DNA of 31,132 nucleotides from Apodospora peruviana. Taxonomy: Eukaryota > Ascomycota > Sordariomycetes > Sordariales > Lasiosphaeriaceae. How positions within the stretch are numbered: position 1 is the stretch's first letter; every line of letters begins with the position of its first letter. The stretch covers positions 1-31,132 of the forward strand of contig JAUEDM010000013.1 of assembly GCA_033439685.1 (NCBI GenBank). The letters are read 5' to 3'. Made by a program: the position numbers and the translations under genes. The notes under the pieces are model-generated. The model ran no database searches. It saw only the letters and a program-made list of their open reading frames with translations, and had not been told where the DNA came from. Below are positions 20,495 through 30,440 of the stretch, piece after piece.

Positions 20495-22344
20495 CGTTAG
20501 GAAATAGCGCATCATGATGATCTGCAAATGCCAAACCTGCTGCAATGCAGGCACGGATCATTGTCGTAGCAACAAGCAGTGGCAAGCTGGAAGCCTTTTT
20601 GTGGTTGATCAGTCGAAATCCTCGAACACTGCTTCATGATCCGAAATTCCTCGAACGTCGATAGTTTCAGCATCAGGGGGCTCTGGTTGTTGCGTCGGAA
20701 CAGGGGGGGAGGATCGTGGCCCAATCGGGAATAGGCGACACAATGGCACCCTGGTCCCTGACAATGCAAAAGGCGCTGAGAGGCTAAAAGCGAACCCCCT
20801 GAACTTCCCGGCAGCCCACCGAAGCCTCTCTCTGGGTGAAAATGTCCGAGCGCGGTACGGCATACCGTCCGATCGGAAACTCGCAGCTCATGCATCATCC
20901 CGTTTTCACATTCTTTAAAGACAGGGGTTGAATGGAAACCGGTAACCTTTTTCTCTTGGTGCGTGTGTCCCTGGTAAAACATTTCAATCGGTAGATCGCT
21001 CGTCCATGAAAGGAATCATCTATTTTCGTGGCGGAAATCAAGCATTTCTCATATAAACCCATGACCTGGAACAGCCTCCTTAGCACGAGCTGTCGGAGAC
21101 GCTACCGGGGCTGGCTCCAAGGGGTTCGCATTTAGTTTACGGATTAATGATGCCGGACTCTCTTACTTCTTGAAGAATGAGATCACAAACCCATTGCACG
21201 AAAGATAGCGAAGAAAACAAACAACCGAGCAAATAAATACAGAACCTTCAGCTATAAGATAACAGAATCTCGAAAACTAGTTAAGAACTGGACAAGCGCC
21301 AGATATCTAACTACCATATGACCTCTCTTATATATTCCGGACGTAAATATGCTAGCTGGACTGCATGACCGGCTGCAAGAGGAAGAGGAAAGAAGGTGTG
21401 TCTGTGAAGAGACTGACACTAACGGAGTAAATACGGCATTCATCTCTGGCGCGAGTACTCCTAGCTTATACAGGCTCACAGGACTTCATTGCCTGCCTGG
21501 ATCCGAACACGCCGGCCGACAAGTATAAAAGTGCCCATCTTCCCCTGAGAACACACCATCAATACTGCCATAAGAACTTTGCCAGGTATTCTCTTATGCA
21601 TCTATGAGTGTACTAATCAAGTCGATATTAAGATTTAGACTTCTGCACATGCTTCTCTGGAGACTGTCAAGCAAATAATCTCCTCATCTTCCATCCAGAA
21701 CCACCGCATATTGATCCTACGTAAGAAGACTCCGCAACAGGATGGCGGCTGGTGTCCTGGAATCTCACAGAACGAGGACTGACATGCTACCTCCACGGAC
21801 CGACCCAGCGTACTCCCATAGTATCTTTGCCGCCCAAGAACACCTCGCAGTCAACAATCTCACCTAGCCACTAAGCTTAGTCAACACCGATCGGCCTCGG
21901 ACACACGAGTTCCTAGAACAAAACACCGCGCGTCCAGTGTCTAGCTACCCGGACACGCTCATTCCTCATTGACGCAATTCTATCTTCATCGGCTCTCCAA
22001 GCAGCTCTACGTCTTGCTCTTTGTAAGAGACTACCCAGCTAAACGGTGTCCAATGCTCTAGTACTTCTACAGAATCAAGACTAGCATAATTAGTAGGCCT
22101 GCCTAACACTATAGTGAGAAGCTATTGCGGTTTCGCCTCTGGACACACGCTACAGATACCGACAGGCTGACGCCAACAGCTTGTATCATCCTCATCCTTT
22201 AGGTGAGAGAACCCTCTAAGGGATTTCTTAGACGGTGGCGACTGACACAACTGGACCTATTCAGGAGCATTACTTCGAGATCTTGTATACAAAACGTGGG
22301 TGCAAGGTTATCACTTCAAACTCGTACGGCTGCTTTGGCAAACC
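20495..22344. other. 1.85 kb without a convincing gene
   Basis: Short ORFs on both strands, none with a domain or splice structure I can support. AT content rises around 21.1-21.4 kb and 22.0-22.1 kb. Confidence 0.5.
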
Positions 22345-22689
22345 ATGGACAGTAACGGAAATACGGGTACGAACGGAAATGACAAGAAGTCGAATCCGTC
22401 AGCTCCCGCACCACCACTTCCACCGGATCCCGCGCCAACTCCCGCACCGACTCCTCCACCGGATCCTGCGCCGACTCCGGCACCAGCTCCTCCACTGGAT
22501 CCCGAACTGGCTCCCGCACCAGATCCTACGCCAAACGGCTCAACTAGGGCCCCGAAAGGCAAGCCCTTCTCGAGGAGAATAAGGAGAAGAAGAGTGGCCA
22601 GTAAGAGCGGGAGAGTGATTCCAAAATACAAGGCTACATACGAATTGTTATTAGAATCGCTGAACATGGTAGAACTGAAAAGAGACTAA
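22345..22689 (+). CDS. small Pro-rich protein with basic C-terminus, hypothetical
   Basis: 114-aa ORF starting at an ATG in a strong fungal context (AAACCATGG). Residues ~1-17 are Asn/Gly/Asp/Lys-rich; ~18-62 are a Pro-Asp-Pro-Ala-Pro-Thr repeat (PPDPAPTPAPTPPPDPAPTP type); then RRIRRRRVASKSGR and a short mixed tail. No signal peptide, no membrane segment. The basic cluster could be a nuclear or nucleic-acid-binding signal (inference). The frame is also open upstream to about 22258 without an ATG, so it could be an exon of something larger. It abuts the truncated patatin fragment on the other strand. Not recognised; it may be non-coding low-complexity DNA. Confidence 0.35.
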   Translation: MDSNGNTGTNGNDKKSNPSAPAPPLPPDPAPTPAPTPPPDPAPTPAPAPPLDPELAPAPDPTPNGSTRAPKGKPFSRRIRRRRVASKSGRVIPKYKATYELLLESLNMVELKRD

Positions 22690-22763
22690 CGTTATATATA
22701 TTAGCCGCTCATCTATTACATAGGTAATATTACTACTTCTCTGAGATATTATAGTTAACTTAC

Positions 22764-23552
22764 CTGCACTGATGCCTAAAGCTAACTTGAAATGCTCTTG
22801 TATAGGAATTGGCAGGCCAATTTGCTCTTCCAGGAGCTCCAGGATCGTCCTAGGAATGATACCTCGGATGCCTCCACCGTCAATACACAGGATGCCAATA
22901 CCTGTAGTAGGGGCATGGATATGCACCATAATCTGTGATTCAACTTGACATAGAAAGCAAGCGTTGGCCGTGAACAACCATGGGCCATTATTAGTTTCGC
23001 CAAAAACCTTAATGCACATCTCGCAGATGCGGTGCCTGCATTCTGTGCCGAACTGCGGTACCCTCCTGAGGCAGGCAAAGCAAGTCTTCTCACTCCTTAA
23101 TTCCGCCCATTTTGATGCGTACTTCTGCAAAGTTCCTAGGTGAATTTCCGCCGTAGTTTTTCCTACGAAATACTCTTTGGAAAGTGAGTTTATATTCTTT
23201 AGAATTAGGCTAACAAATGCGCTTGGCAGAAGGTGTCCATCGGGGCGGTCGATCTGAGCAGTTCGTCGCGCTACATTTGCACACGTATCCCTATATAACG
23301 TATGGAAAACGTCACTCGGTTTAAAGGCTAATTAATGGAGCGTCAGTGTCATTGTGTCCGCAAGAACGCTTCGACGTACCATGCATCCCTGAAGGATAAA
23401 TGATCTAGGAGGAAGGATGATGTAATAGTCTCAGCCGCAAAAGTACTTCGGTCTTCAGCACTCTGTACTTGAGTTACGAAATTGATTAAATGTCGTGCTA
23501 AATCTGCCGCGACTGGATTTAGCAAGCGCGATGCCTTAATGAAGTTAATTGG
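22764..23552 (-). pseudogene. patatin-like phospholipase fragment with Cys/His zinc-finger-like region
   Basis: Two exon-like blocks. Block A (23552-23380) follows an ACACAG acceptor and begins PINFIKASRLLNPVAADLAR. Block B (23327-22764) contains VFHTLYRDTCANVARR, a CxxC..CxH..CxxC cluster (TCFACLRR, ECRHRICEMC, ACFLC), then ILCIDGGGIRGIIP (oxyanion hole) and GLPIPIQEHFKLALGISAG, with the GxSxG nucleophile elbow at the 3' edge next to a GTAAG donor. Patatins hydrolyse acyl lipids with a Ser-Asp dyad; everything after the Ser, including the catalytic Asp motif, is missing, and no continuing exon follows. Blocks A and B do not join in phase with the visible GTACGT donor and TTAG acceptor, so there is also a frame fault. 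The N-terminal exons expected upstream are replaced by the RecQ gene, which ends 58 nt away. Confidence 0.72.
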
Positions 23553-23610
23553 CTGTGTTAGTGGCTAGGTAAATAGAGCATATACATCAGACGATGAGCC
23601 AATGCTGTCA

Positions 23611-26600
23611 TCAACGGAAGTATTTAGATGTCTCGAGTGGCTCCTCGCATTTACCTGGTAGGAGACTATCTACGTCGCGGTTGTCGAGGTCGATAACCTC
23701 ATAAGAGCTTCGGCTAATGACATTACCCTTAGAATCTTGGCCGCGCAACTTGTCGCAGTACTGATTGTAGGCACTCTTGACTAAGGGGGAAAACCTGAAC
23801 CCGAGCTTGTTCATGTGATTGACATCGATATCGGGGACCGAGCCGCCTAGCTCTTTGGAGACTGGCCGTTCCAGCTTTTGGTGCTTCCTCGGCATAAAGC
23901 CGTCCGAACCGCCTGAACCACCGCTGAGAATGGCGAAGTTGTTGGACACTAGGGATTCGGCATTGTTTCCCTCATCGCTTTGACCCGGTAAGGAGGCCTC
24001 ATTATTTCGTTTCCTATTGGCGCTGTGCATCGCAGATGGAACTTTCACAGTCTCGCCACCAGCGCTGCTGACGAGTTGCAGCTTGCGCTTTCCTAAAACG
24101 AAATCTTTGGCTTCGCGGCCGACCTGAGATTCTTGTGTCAATTAAGTCACACAGTATATGTTGACCCGGAGCGGACTTACGGTGAAGTACTGGATAGCAA
24201 TTCCCACACGGTTGATCCGATTATCCTCATCCAATGCATCCTCCGCCAGGAGCTTGTATATCATCATATGGACTTCGGTCGGCTTCAGTTCCTTTGCCAC
24301 GCCATAGTGCTGCCTCACCAAGCGATTGTTGGATGGCTTCTTCCCCAGCAGGACACCCGCGCATTGTGCCATGGTCATACGCCGATTGGCCTTAATGAGC
24401 TGGAGCGCCGCAACAGCGAACTTAGTGTAGTCTCTAAGGACAAATCTGCCACCAGCCTTGCAATTATCACAAGTTCGCTGACAGTCGATCTTGTCAAACC
24501 TCTCTCCGAAGTACTGCAGAATCTCGACCCTACGACAGTCCCGCTTGTTCTCGCAAAAGTGAACAACTCGATTGAGCATCCCTCGTTGTCGACCCTTCTG
24601 TTCTTCGCTCCCGTCCCCTTCAGCGATGAGGTTTCTTAAGCTCTTAATATCCCCATAGCTGAAATACAGGTAGCAATCCGACTGCTGACCGTCCCGTCCT
24701 GCACGACCGGTCTCCTGGTAGTAGCCTTCAAGGCTCTTGGGAAGATAATAGTGGATGACAAAACGTACATCCGCCTTGTCAATTCCCATGCCAAAGGCAA
24801 TGGTGGCAACCACAACCTTGAGGATCCCTTGCTGCCAGTTTCTCTGAACCCGAGCCTTGTCCACGCTCTCCATGAGAGCATGGTAGTGGTGGGCTAAGAT
24901 TCCGAACTGTTCACGTAGTTTTTGTGCAATTTCCTCAGCAGACTTCCTCGAAAGTGTGTAGACAATGCCTGTTTGTCCGTCATACCGGGAGTTGATTAAG
25001 TCCCCAATACTATTTACAACACCTTTCTCTTTCTGTCGAACCTCATAATACAGATTAGGTCGGTTAAAACTTTGAGAGAAGACTCGGCAAGCGTCGATAC
25101 TCAGATTGTGCTTAATGTCTACAATGACATTCGGAGTCGCAGTCGCCGTCAAAGCCATAATAGGGACGTTGGGATATTGGCGACGAACCTCGCCGAGCAT
25201 CTTGTAGTCCGGTCTGAAGTCGTGGCCCCATTGGCTGACGCAATGCGCTTCGTCGATAATGATTCTGGCAAGTTTGCCCCTTTCGAAGAGCGCTGAAAGA
25301 CCGTTGCGGAAAGTCTCACTTTTATTGACCATCTCTGGGGTAACGTAGAGCAGCTGGATAAATTGCTCAGGATGAGGCTTTTCGAAAAATCCCAGAATAT
25401 GGTTCCGAGATACTGTCGACATCTCACTGTTAAACGCATCTGCCCTGATGTTTAGAGCTCGCAGATGGTCGACCTGGTCCTGCATCAGGCTGAGGAGAGG
25501 GCAGACAACAATAGTGACTCCATGTGTTTTCCCTGTGTTGATTACAGCCGGAAGCTGGTAACACAACGACTTCCCACCACCTGTCGGCATCAAAACGAAC
25601 GCGTCTTTACCGTCCAATATAGCGCTAATGGCTTCCAGTTGATTCTGGCGAAACCCGGACATCCGGAATGTGCTTTTCAGTGCTATCTGAACATCTTTAG
25701 ACCATGGTCGGCTCGTCAATTCCGGGGCTGCAAATGTATTCGGTGGAGATCGCATTCTTTTGACAGTACCCCTTGCCATTTCCGGAGCAGAATTACACGC
25801 CCTTTCTGCCAAAACGGCTCGGACCGATCGCTTGTCTGTATCCCACCCAGGCTGTTGCTGCCGTTCAAAATCATCCATGAATTGAACCATATCGGTGTCA
25901 TCGCTGAAGTCGCTAAGAGAGTCGAAAGAATGAGACCTCTGCGTCTTTTCTGGGATATCTCCGTAAAAGGGCGGCTTGATAGCAGGCGTGGGATAGTTCT
26001 GACCCGGAGAGTCGTCACGGAAGACAACTTGGACGTCGTCGCACGCGTCATTGTGGGGAGGCGCATCCCGATGGCCACTAACCGCGACCGAGTCACTTTG
26101 AAGGACGATTGATAGCCGGGCCGATTTCCGAGGAGCTACTGAAGATGGTAGTGACTTCAGCCCACGGCATACCATTGAGCTGGTGCTCTTGTGATTCTCA
26201 TAAGTGCGGTCGGGAGTTTTTCGAATTTCTGCGGGACAATCTTCCGCAATGTCGGTTCCAGTTAAATCCACTTCGATGGCTGGGTACGGTGGTCCTTGGT
26301 CTTTCAGGGGTGGAAAGCTCCCTGGGACTACCGAGTTGGGTCGTATGTCATTGAATGACAAGGGGGGAGATCTGGCTGCCGGGACAAAGTGTCGCGAGTT
26401 CGGATTGGTGACAGTAGTATTGGGGACGGCTGCGGCGCTCGCATACGATCTTGTCTGTCGTCCCATCACCGATTTGTCAACAGATTCCTTCACTGCATGG
26501 ACTTTTGACCTAAGAAAATGGAGCTCATCCTTAGTATTGGCGTGGGAAAGCTGAAGCTCGGACTTGACATGTTGGAGTTCCGCCTTTGCTTCGCAGAGTG

Positions 26601-27000
26601 CTTGTTGGAGGTTCTTCAGCATGTCCTGTTGAGCTCTAGCAAGCTCTTCCAATCGATTGGCTCGTTCCTCCTCTCTTTTCGCCAGTTCCTCCACTTGAAA
26701 AAGTGCTTGCATCGCTATTCCTTCCACCCTGTGAACGATCGCGCTCTCAACGCCGATAAGTTCGACGGTGTTGCCTGCCTGCTGGCTGACGCCGCGTGAC
26801 GAGGACTCTCGAATGGCACAGTTCATTGGCCCAACGGATACATCCTGAGCAATATCAAAGCTCCGCTGTGTTTCTGAGGCGCTTGATTTCGAGGAGGAGA
26901 TGGGTCGTCGTGGAGTTTTGTTGGTGATGGCGGTAGTTGTTGGCATGTGCTCAATTCCAGCTGCGGACGTGTCGTTCGGGGCTCCGGAATCGGATGCCAT
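23611..27000 (-). CDS. RecQ-family ATP-dependent DNA helicase
   Basis: 3'-5' DNA helicase. Exon 1 is 27000-24181 (940 codons), intron 24180-24124 (57 nt, GTAAGT...CTCAG, phase 0), exon 2 24123-23611; total 1110 aa, intact. The intron is inferred because the frame otherwise stops at 24142 just after an excellent donor. N-terminus ~1-430: Ser/Thr-rich with a heptad coiled coil at ~100-170 (EELAKREEERANRLEELARA). Helicase core: Q-like motif FRMSGFRQNQLEAI, Walker A MPTGGGKS (~471-478), DEAH (583-586), TATATP, SFNRPNL, ATIAFGMGIDKADVR and QETGRAGRDG. RecQ zinc site: CENKRDC...CQRTCDNC; winged helix to about 960. No HRDC domain is seen in the last 150 residues. The short N-terminus and missing HRDC differ from Sgs1/BLM-type housekeeping RecQ, so this is probably an accessory paralogue, such as the telomere-linked or mobile-region RecQ genes of fungi (inference). 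Confidence 0.93.
24124..24180 (-). other. intron of the RecQ gene
   Basis: GTAAGT donor directly after IQYFT and CTCAG acceptor before VGREAKDFVLGKRKLQL; phase 0. Joining restores the end of the winged-helix domain. Confidence 0.75.
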
Positions 27001-27230
27001 TGTACGCGGGGCATTCGCGAGGGGTCGCCCGGGTCAGTCAGGTTTGAGGGGGGGGGGGGGGTTGGGAATTGGGCTCCAACGACTGATGTACACGCATCGA
27101 GTGCTTGTTCACCTCGCTGGAAGTCATGATGGCTCGCGCCGTGGTACGCGTTTGTGGGGTGGGCGCACGGACTTATGGGTGTCATCACTCGTCGGCGCCA
27201 AGCCTCTTTGGGAATCGGCAGTTCTGCAAT
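27001..27230. other. short region between NACHT remnant and RecQ start, with poly-G tract
   Basis: Holds the RecQ 5' flank. A 14-nt G run lies at 27048-27061, about 50 nt upstream of the RecQ start codon. No gene seen. Confidence 0.6.
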
Positions 27231-27935
27231 TTAAAGTCCCAAAAGAGCAGTCGAGATGAGAGATACGGCTTGCACGCACTCGAACAGCATCTCTGTCGGA
27301 CGAGAATCCCGAATATCAGAAGGGGGGGTCACTGGTTTCCCACCCATTTTCTTCTTCAGTTGCAAGACATCCTTCTTCCACAAGCGATGCTCGTTGGATT
27401 GGTAAATGGCTGTCATGATCTGAAGACCAGAGTGAGAGCTGAAGCATCCGTCCCAGATAAAGCAGAGCGCGTCCAGCTGAATTTGAATCCGCACAATATC
27501 CTGGATGAGCCCGTGACCTTCGAGGAACATTTGGACCGCGAGGCTCCTGAACGATCGAAGAAAGCAGTTACTAGATCGGCGAAGGCCAATGTGATGTTCA
27601 CCGCCACTTGCTCTGCGTAGAATCCATGGGTTTCCAATTCGAGATAGCGCGCTGGAAGCCAGCCTCCTGGAAGTCTTGCGGACGGTCGCGAAGTAATGAT
27701 AACGTTAGGTCGCTCTAAGAGAAACCGGAGAAATGAAAACATCTCACTGCATTCTTCCAATCCCTCGAAAACTTCATCTAGACCGTCGAGGATGAACAGA
27801 GTTCTACCAAACCCAGTGGCAGCCAATGCTCTGTCCAACTGTTTGGCAAAAGCCTCACGGTTCTGCGTATTGGAGAAATACTCCCGGAGAAACAAGCCCT
27901 CCAGATTGTATCCCTTGTCGGGCGACATGGCAGAT
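27231..27935 (-). pseudogene. NACHT (STAND NTPase) domain remnant, P-loop lost, frameshifted
   Basis: STAND NTPases act as switches in fungal NLR-like allorecognition and defence proteins. Seen: SPDKGYNLEGLFLREYFS, Walker B TLFILDGLDEVFEG, sensor-like NVIITSRPSA, LELETHGFYAEQV, and in a shifted frame (break near 27550) MFLEGHGLIQDIVRIQIQLD and IMTAIYQSNEHRLWKKDV, the usual order after NACHT. Upstream, where GxxGxGKT is expected, the frame reads KGDPPQTAAWPG: the GDP start is there but the Gly-Lys-Thr core is gone, so nucleotide binding would fail. No C-terminal ankyrin, WD or TPR repeats follow; the frame stops at 27231 shortly before the RecQ start. A very short 25-nt GT-AG segment coincides with the second break but is too small to be an intron. 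Clearly a degraded copy. Confidence 0.62.
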
Positions 27936-28344
27936 ATCTTTTGAGCACATCCGGGCCAAGCGGCCGTCTGCGGCGGATCCCCTTTTCGGGTTTCTCATCT
28001 CTGGTCAGCCTGTGATGGAGCTGAGCCTTTAACATGCTCTCAAACTTAGTCCTCCAATGCTCGGCATGCTCTTCATCCATACCAATCGAGGTAAACCTGC
28101 CACTCTGCCGATTAACCGCCAGGACAGCCCAGTTGTTTTCCGTTGCTGAATTCCATAGTTGGTCGCAGCCAATGACGTGCACCGGCACTACGAGACCATT
28201 GTAGGTTTGTAACAAATGCTGGTTGGGTGTCGGATGTCCCGTTTCGATAGCGGTTAGGTCTTGCACAGTGATGCGCGAGCCTCTGCAAAGGATTTGCAGT
28301 ATCTTCATCAGCAGCAAGCCATCTAGCCAGCCGCCCGGAAGGAA
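27936..28344 (-). pseudogene. fragment upstream of NACHT, faintly Ulp1/C48 protease-like
   Basis: Open frame beginning PGGWLDGLLLMKILQIL without an ATG at the front (first ATG inside). It contains NGLVVPVHVIGC and ENNWAVLAVNRQSGRFTSIG, then a charged helix HAEHWRTKFESMLKAQLHHR. The order WL-D...helix...VPV...NW-VLAV...GMD echoes the W-L-x-D / H-W / D pattern of Ulp1-like cysteine proteases, with Asn where the catalytic His would be; the Cys loop is not found. This likeness is weak. The frame runs on the same strand into the NACHT remnant after a shift near 27935, so it could be the N-terminal domain of the same decayed gene, or an unrelated fragment. Confidence 0.3.
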
Positions 28345-28533
28345 CTATTCGAGCCTCATCTGGAAAGACTCATCATGCTCTACGCAGCCGACCACTTTGG
28401 CGGAAAGTGTTAAGTAAAGATGTAATCGATCATCTCAATACTCTGCACCGCTGGCTCTAGGGAGAGGATTGGCATGCATGCTGAGCCCATATCCCAGGTG
28501 CCCTTGTTCCGTATCGCAAGCTCGTCTCCCAGG

Positions 28534-29097
28534 CTTCAACTTATGTTGCCCTCTTCGTCCTCCTCGCTCTCCCGGTTCCCACCACGACTACTCGACTGTT
28601 CCGCATCAGCCAGACGAAGCTTTCTAGCTTGCTGCCTCTTCGCCTCTTCTTCCCGTTCCAGATCTTCTACCCGTTGCTGGGTCTCCTCAGGACCAAGGAA
28701 CTCCAGAAGGTCGATGGGAATGGGGTTATCGGGACACGAATAAAGACAGGCGACATGGTCATGTGGTGAACATTCTGCATCTGCGTAGTTAACTGCCTCC
28801 GCGAGCGTGCAGCCTGTGCTGAATACCGGAATGATAGGCACGTGGTAAAGTAACAGTCGCTTCTGATGCTCTATCTCCTTGTCCGTTTCCTTCAGCTTCT
28901 TTATGAAGGCGTCTGCTGCCGGACGGGGAATAATTTTCCACAGCTTCCTCCCTAATGTGCAAGTGGCTTATTGAATAGAGTCCGTAGGGCTCCTCATGGT
29001 CGGAGAAGGATGCGCCGAACTTGGAGCGAGATTCATACATGGCCTGTACCACCCTTACCTTCCCTAAGGTTCCAGAGAGCACCAAGAAACGGGCCAT
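28534..29097 (-). CDS. hypothetical protein with acidic coiled-coil C-terminus, fragmented
   Basis: Not recognised. The better-supported part (about 28960-28534) reads RKLWKIIPRPAADAFIKKLK, LLLYHVPIIPVFSTGC and DHVACLYSC, then a Glu/Arg-rich helix (EETQQRVEDLEREEEAKRQQ) and ends ESEEDEEGNIS. Upstream, in another frame, is VVQAMYESRSKFGASFSDHE, with a GTAAGG donor just before it, so an intron or a frame shift lies between; I could not find a phase-consistent join. No membrane segment. The helix suggests oligomerisation. A plus-strand ORF overlaps its 5' part, so the start is unresolved. Confidence 0.35.
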
Positions 29098-29611
29098 GGA
29101 AAGTGTGTTCTTGAACTTTCAGCCGTGGTCTCCAAGTCAGGAAACAAGAGATTGGAGGTTCTCGGTGAATCTTGGATTTGATGTTAGCTGCCATCATAAG
29201 CTGGCCTTGCTCGGCTGCATCGATGCGGTTAAAGAAAAGGCACGTCTCCCGGTACCAGACAACAATTTCGTTGGATGCGTCCACGAACTTCTGATCCAGT
29301 GCGAAGATTTCAAGGCGGCATATTTTCTGGCACATACCAGGAACCCGGGCATGTCAATCCGCGTCCAGGAAACCATGGTCATGTTGGCCGCGGCCTACCT
29401 AATCCAAAAGGCCGACCGGATGGCATCAGTTGAGGCAGCCGACTATCCGGGAGACAGGCAGAAACAGAAGACTGGTTGGCTAAAGAAGACTTGTGTCTCC
29501 CTATTCCACGGCACGGCAAAGCATCAAGCCAAAAAGGGAGGGCTGTGGTTCTTACTTGGCGTCTATTCGATATGGGAAAGGGAAGACATGCTGGCAAATA
29601 AAAGATTCTGA
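29021..29611 (+). CDS. hypothetical ORF, 196 aa
   Basis: Open plus-strand frame with a normal ATG and ordinary amino-acid composition (for example LALLGCIDAVKEKARLPV and VQETMVMLAAAYLIQKADRM). No family recognised, no signal peptide. Its 5' end overlaps minus-strand coding-like sequence, and a 100-codon minus ORF lies opposite, so strand assignment is uncertain. It could be one exon of a gene continuing into the next plus-strand ORF, but I found no clean splice join. Confidence 0.25.
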   Translation: MERDSYMACTTLTFPKVPESTKKRAMESVFLNFQPWSPSQETRDWRFSVNLGFDVSCHHKLALLGCIDAVKEKARLPVPDNNFVGCVHELLIQCEDFKAAYFLAHTRNPGMSIRVQETMVMLAAAYLIQKADRMASVEAADYPGDRQKQKTGWLKKTCVSLFHGTAKHQAKKGGLWFLLGVYSIWEREDMLANKRF

Positions 29612-29691
29612 ACGGACAACTTCTGATCTCCGTGTCCCCGTTCTTGCTAACGCGCATGGAGAGCACGGTAACTAACCTTCGACGCGCGCTT

Positions 29692-30152
29692 GGGCTTCAA
29701 GGACAACAGACTTTCAATATGAGTTGACGGACGATGAGGTGGAGCAGGTTGAAATCTGCATGGCAAAGACCTTCTTTTTTGACCTCACATGGTTCCACAG
29801 TCCGAATCGCGCTGAAGGGAAAAAAGTCCCATCGGTTCGGATGCTTGCCACAAGGAAATTCCTACACTTCGAGCGGGCACACCCAGAGAATTTCGTCCAC
29901 TGGAGCAAAGTCACAGGGTACCACGACCATCACGGTCACGGAACCTTTACATTCCCATTTCGGGTGGAACAGGTTTTCGACGGTCCGGAGCATTACTCCC
30001 AGCCAATGTACTGTCCCATAAACCACACGGCACTGTCTGCAAATGCAGTCGGCCTTGCTGCTAGGCGCCTGGCCCCCAACATCGGCTTGAATGAGGATAC
30101 GGAAGTCGCCGAACTGCTCCGCCTAAGCGCGTATGCTGGCCACCCGGAATGA
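29692..30152 (+). CDS. hypothetical ORF, about 150 aa, no ATG at the front
   Basis: Frame open from about 29692, reading TTDFQYELTDDEVEQVEICM, later LTWFHSPNRAEGKKV, TRKFLHFERAHPENFVHWSK and YCPINHTALSANAVGL; it stops at 30152. The first stretch has an acidic helix. There is no upstream ATG in frame, so it looks like a terminal exon or a 5'-truncated gene. A His cluster (YHDHHGHG) could bind metal but is not a known motif to me. Strand is supported by the lack of a comparable minus frame. Confidence 0.3.
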
Positions 30153-30440
30153 TTAGTTCGGGACCCTATCGTTACGAAGTTTCTTTGTATGGTTGTGAGG
30201 GAGGTATGTTAGCACGGAGGCCATGCTAATGACAACCACCAGAGCTCGCAGCGGCGAGTTGCTTACATTGGTCAGTCATTGATCAGGTGTCTTCGTTCTG
30301 ACGACGTCAAGATCAATGAGTATTAGCTAGCAATGCATTTACATGTTCCAATAACGTGGTCCACAAGCATGCCGCGCACTTTTCCACAACCACACAATAA
30401 AAAGCATTAATTGCACCACTACAACTACAATATACTGAAA
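30153..30440. other. intergenic between hypothetical ORF and transposase 3' end
   Basis: AT-rich, no ORF. Contains a candidate transposon end near 30352. Confidence 0.5.
30352..30380. repeat. candidate pogo-element terminus with TA target dinucleotide
   Basis: TA at 30352-30353 is followed by ACGTGGTCCACAAGCATGCC, about 88 nt beyond the transposase stop codon, the right place for the 3' terminal inverted repeat of a pogo/Fot1-type element. The partner repeat would lie outside the window, so this is a guess from position and the TA dinucleotide. Confidence 0.25.

Noticed and set aside
27551..27575. A 25-nt GT-AG segment at the NACHT frame break as an intron
   Set aside because: Too short for a spliceosomal intron; a small indel in a degraded gene is simpler.
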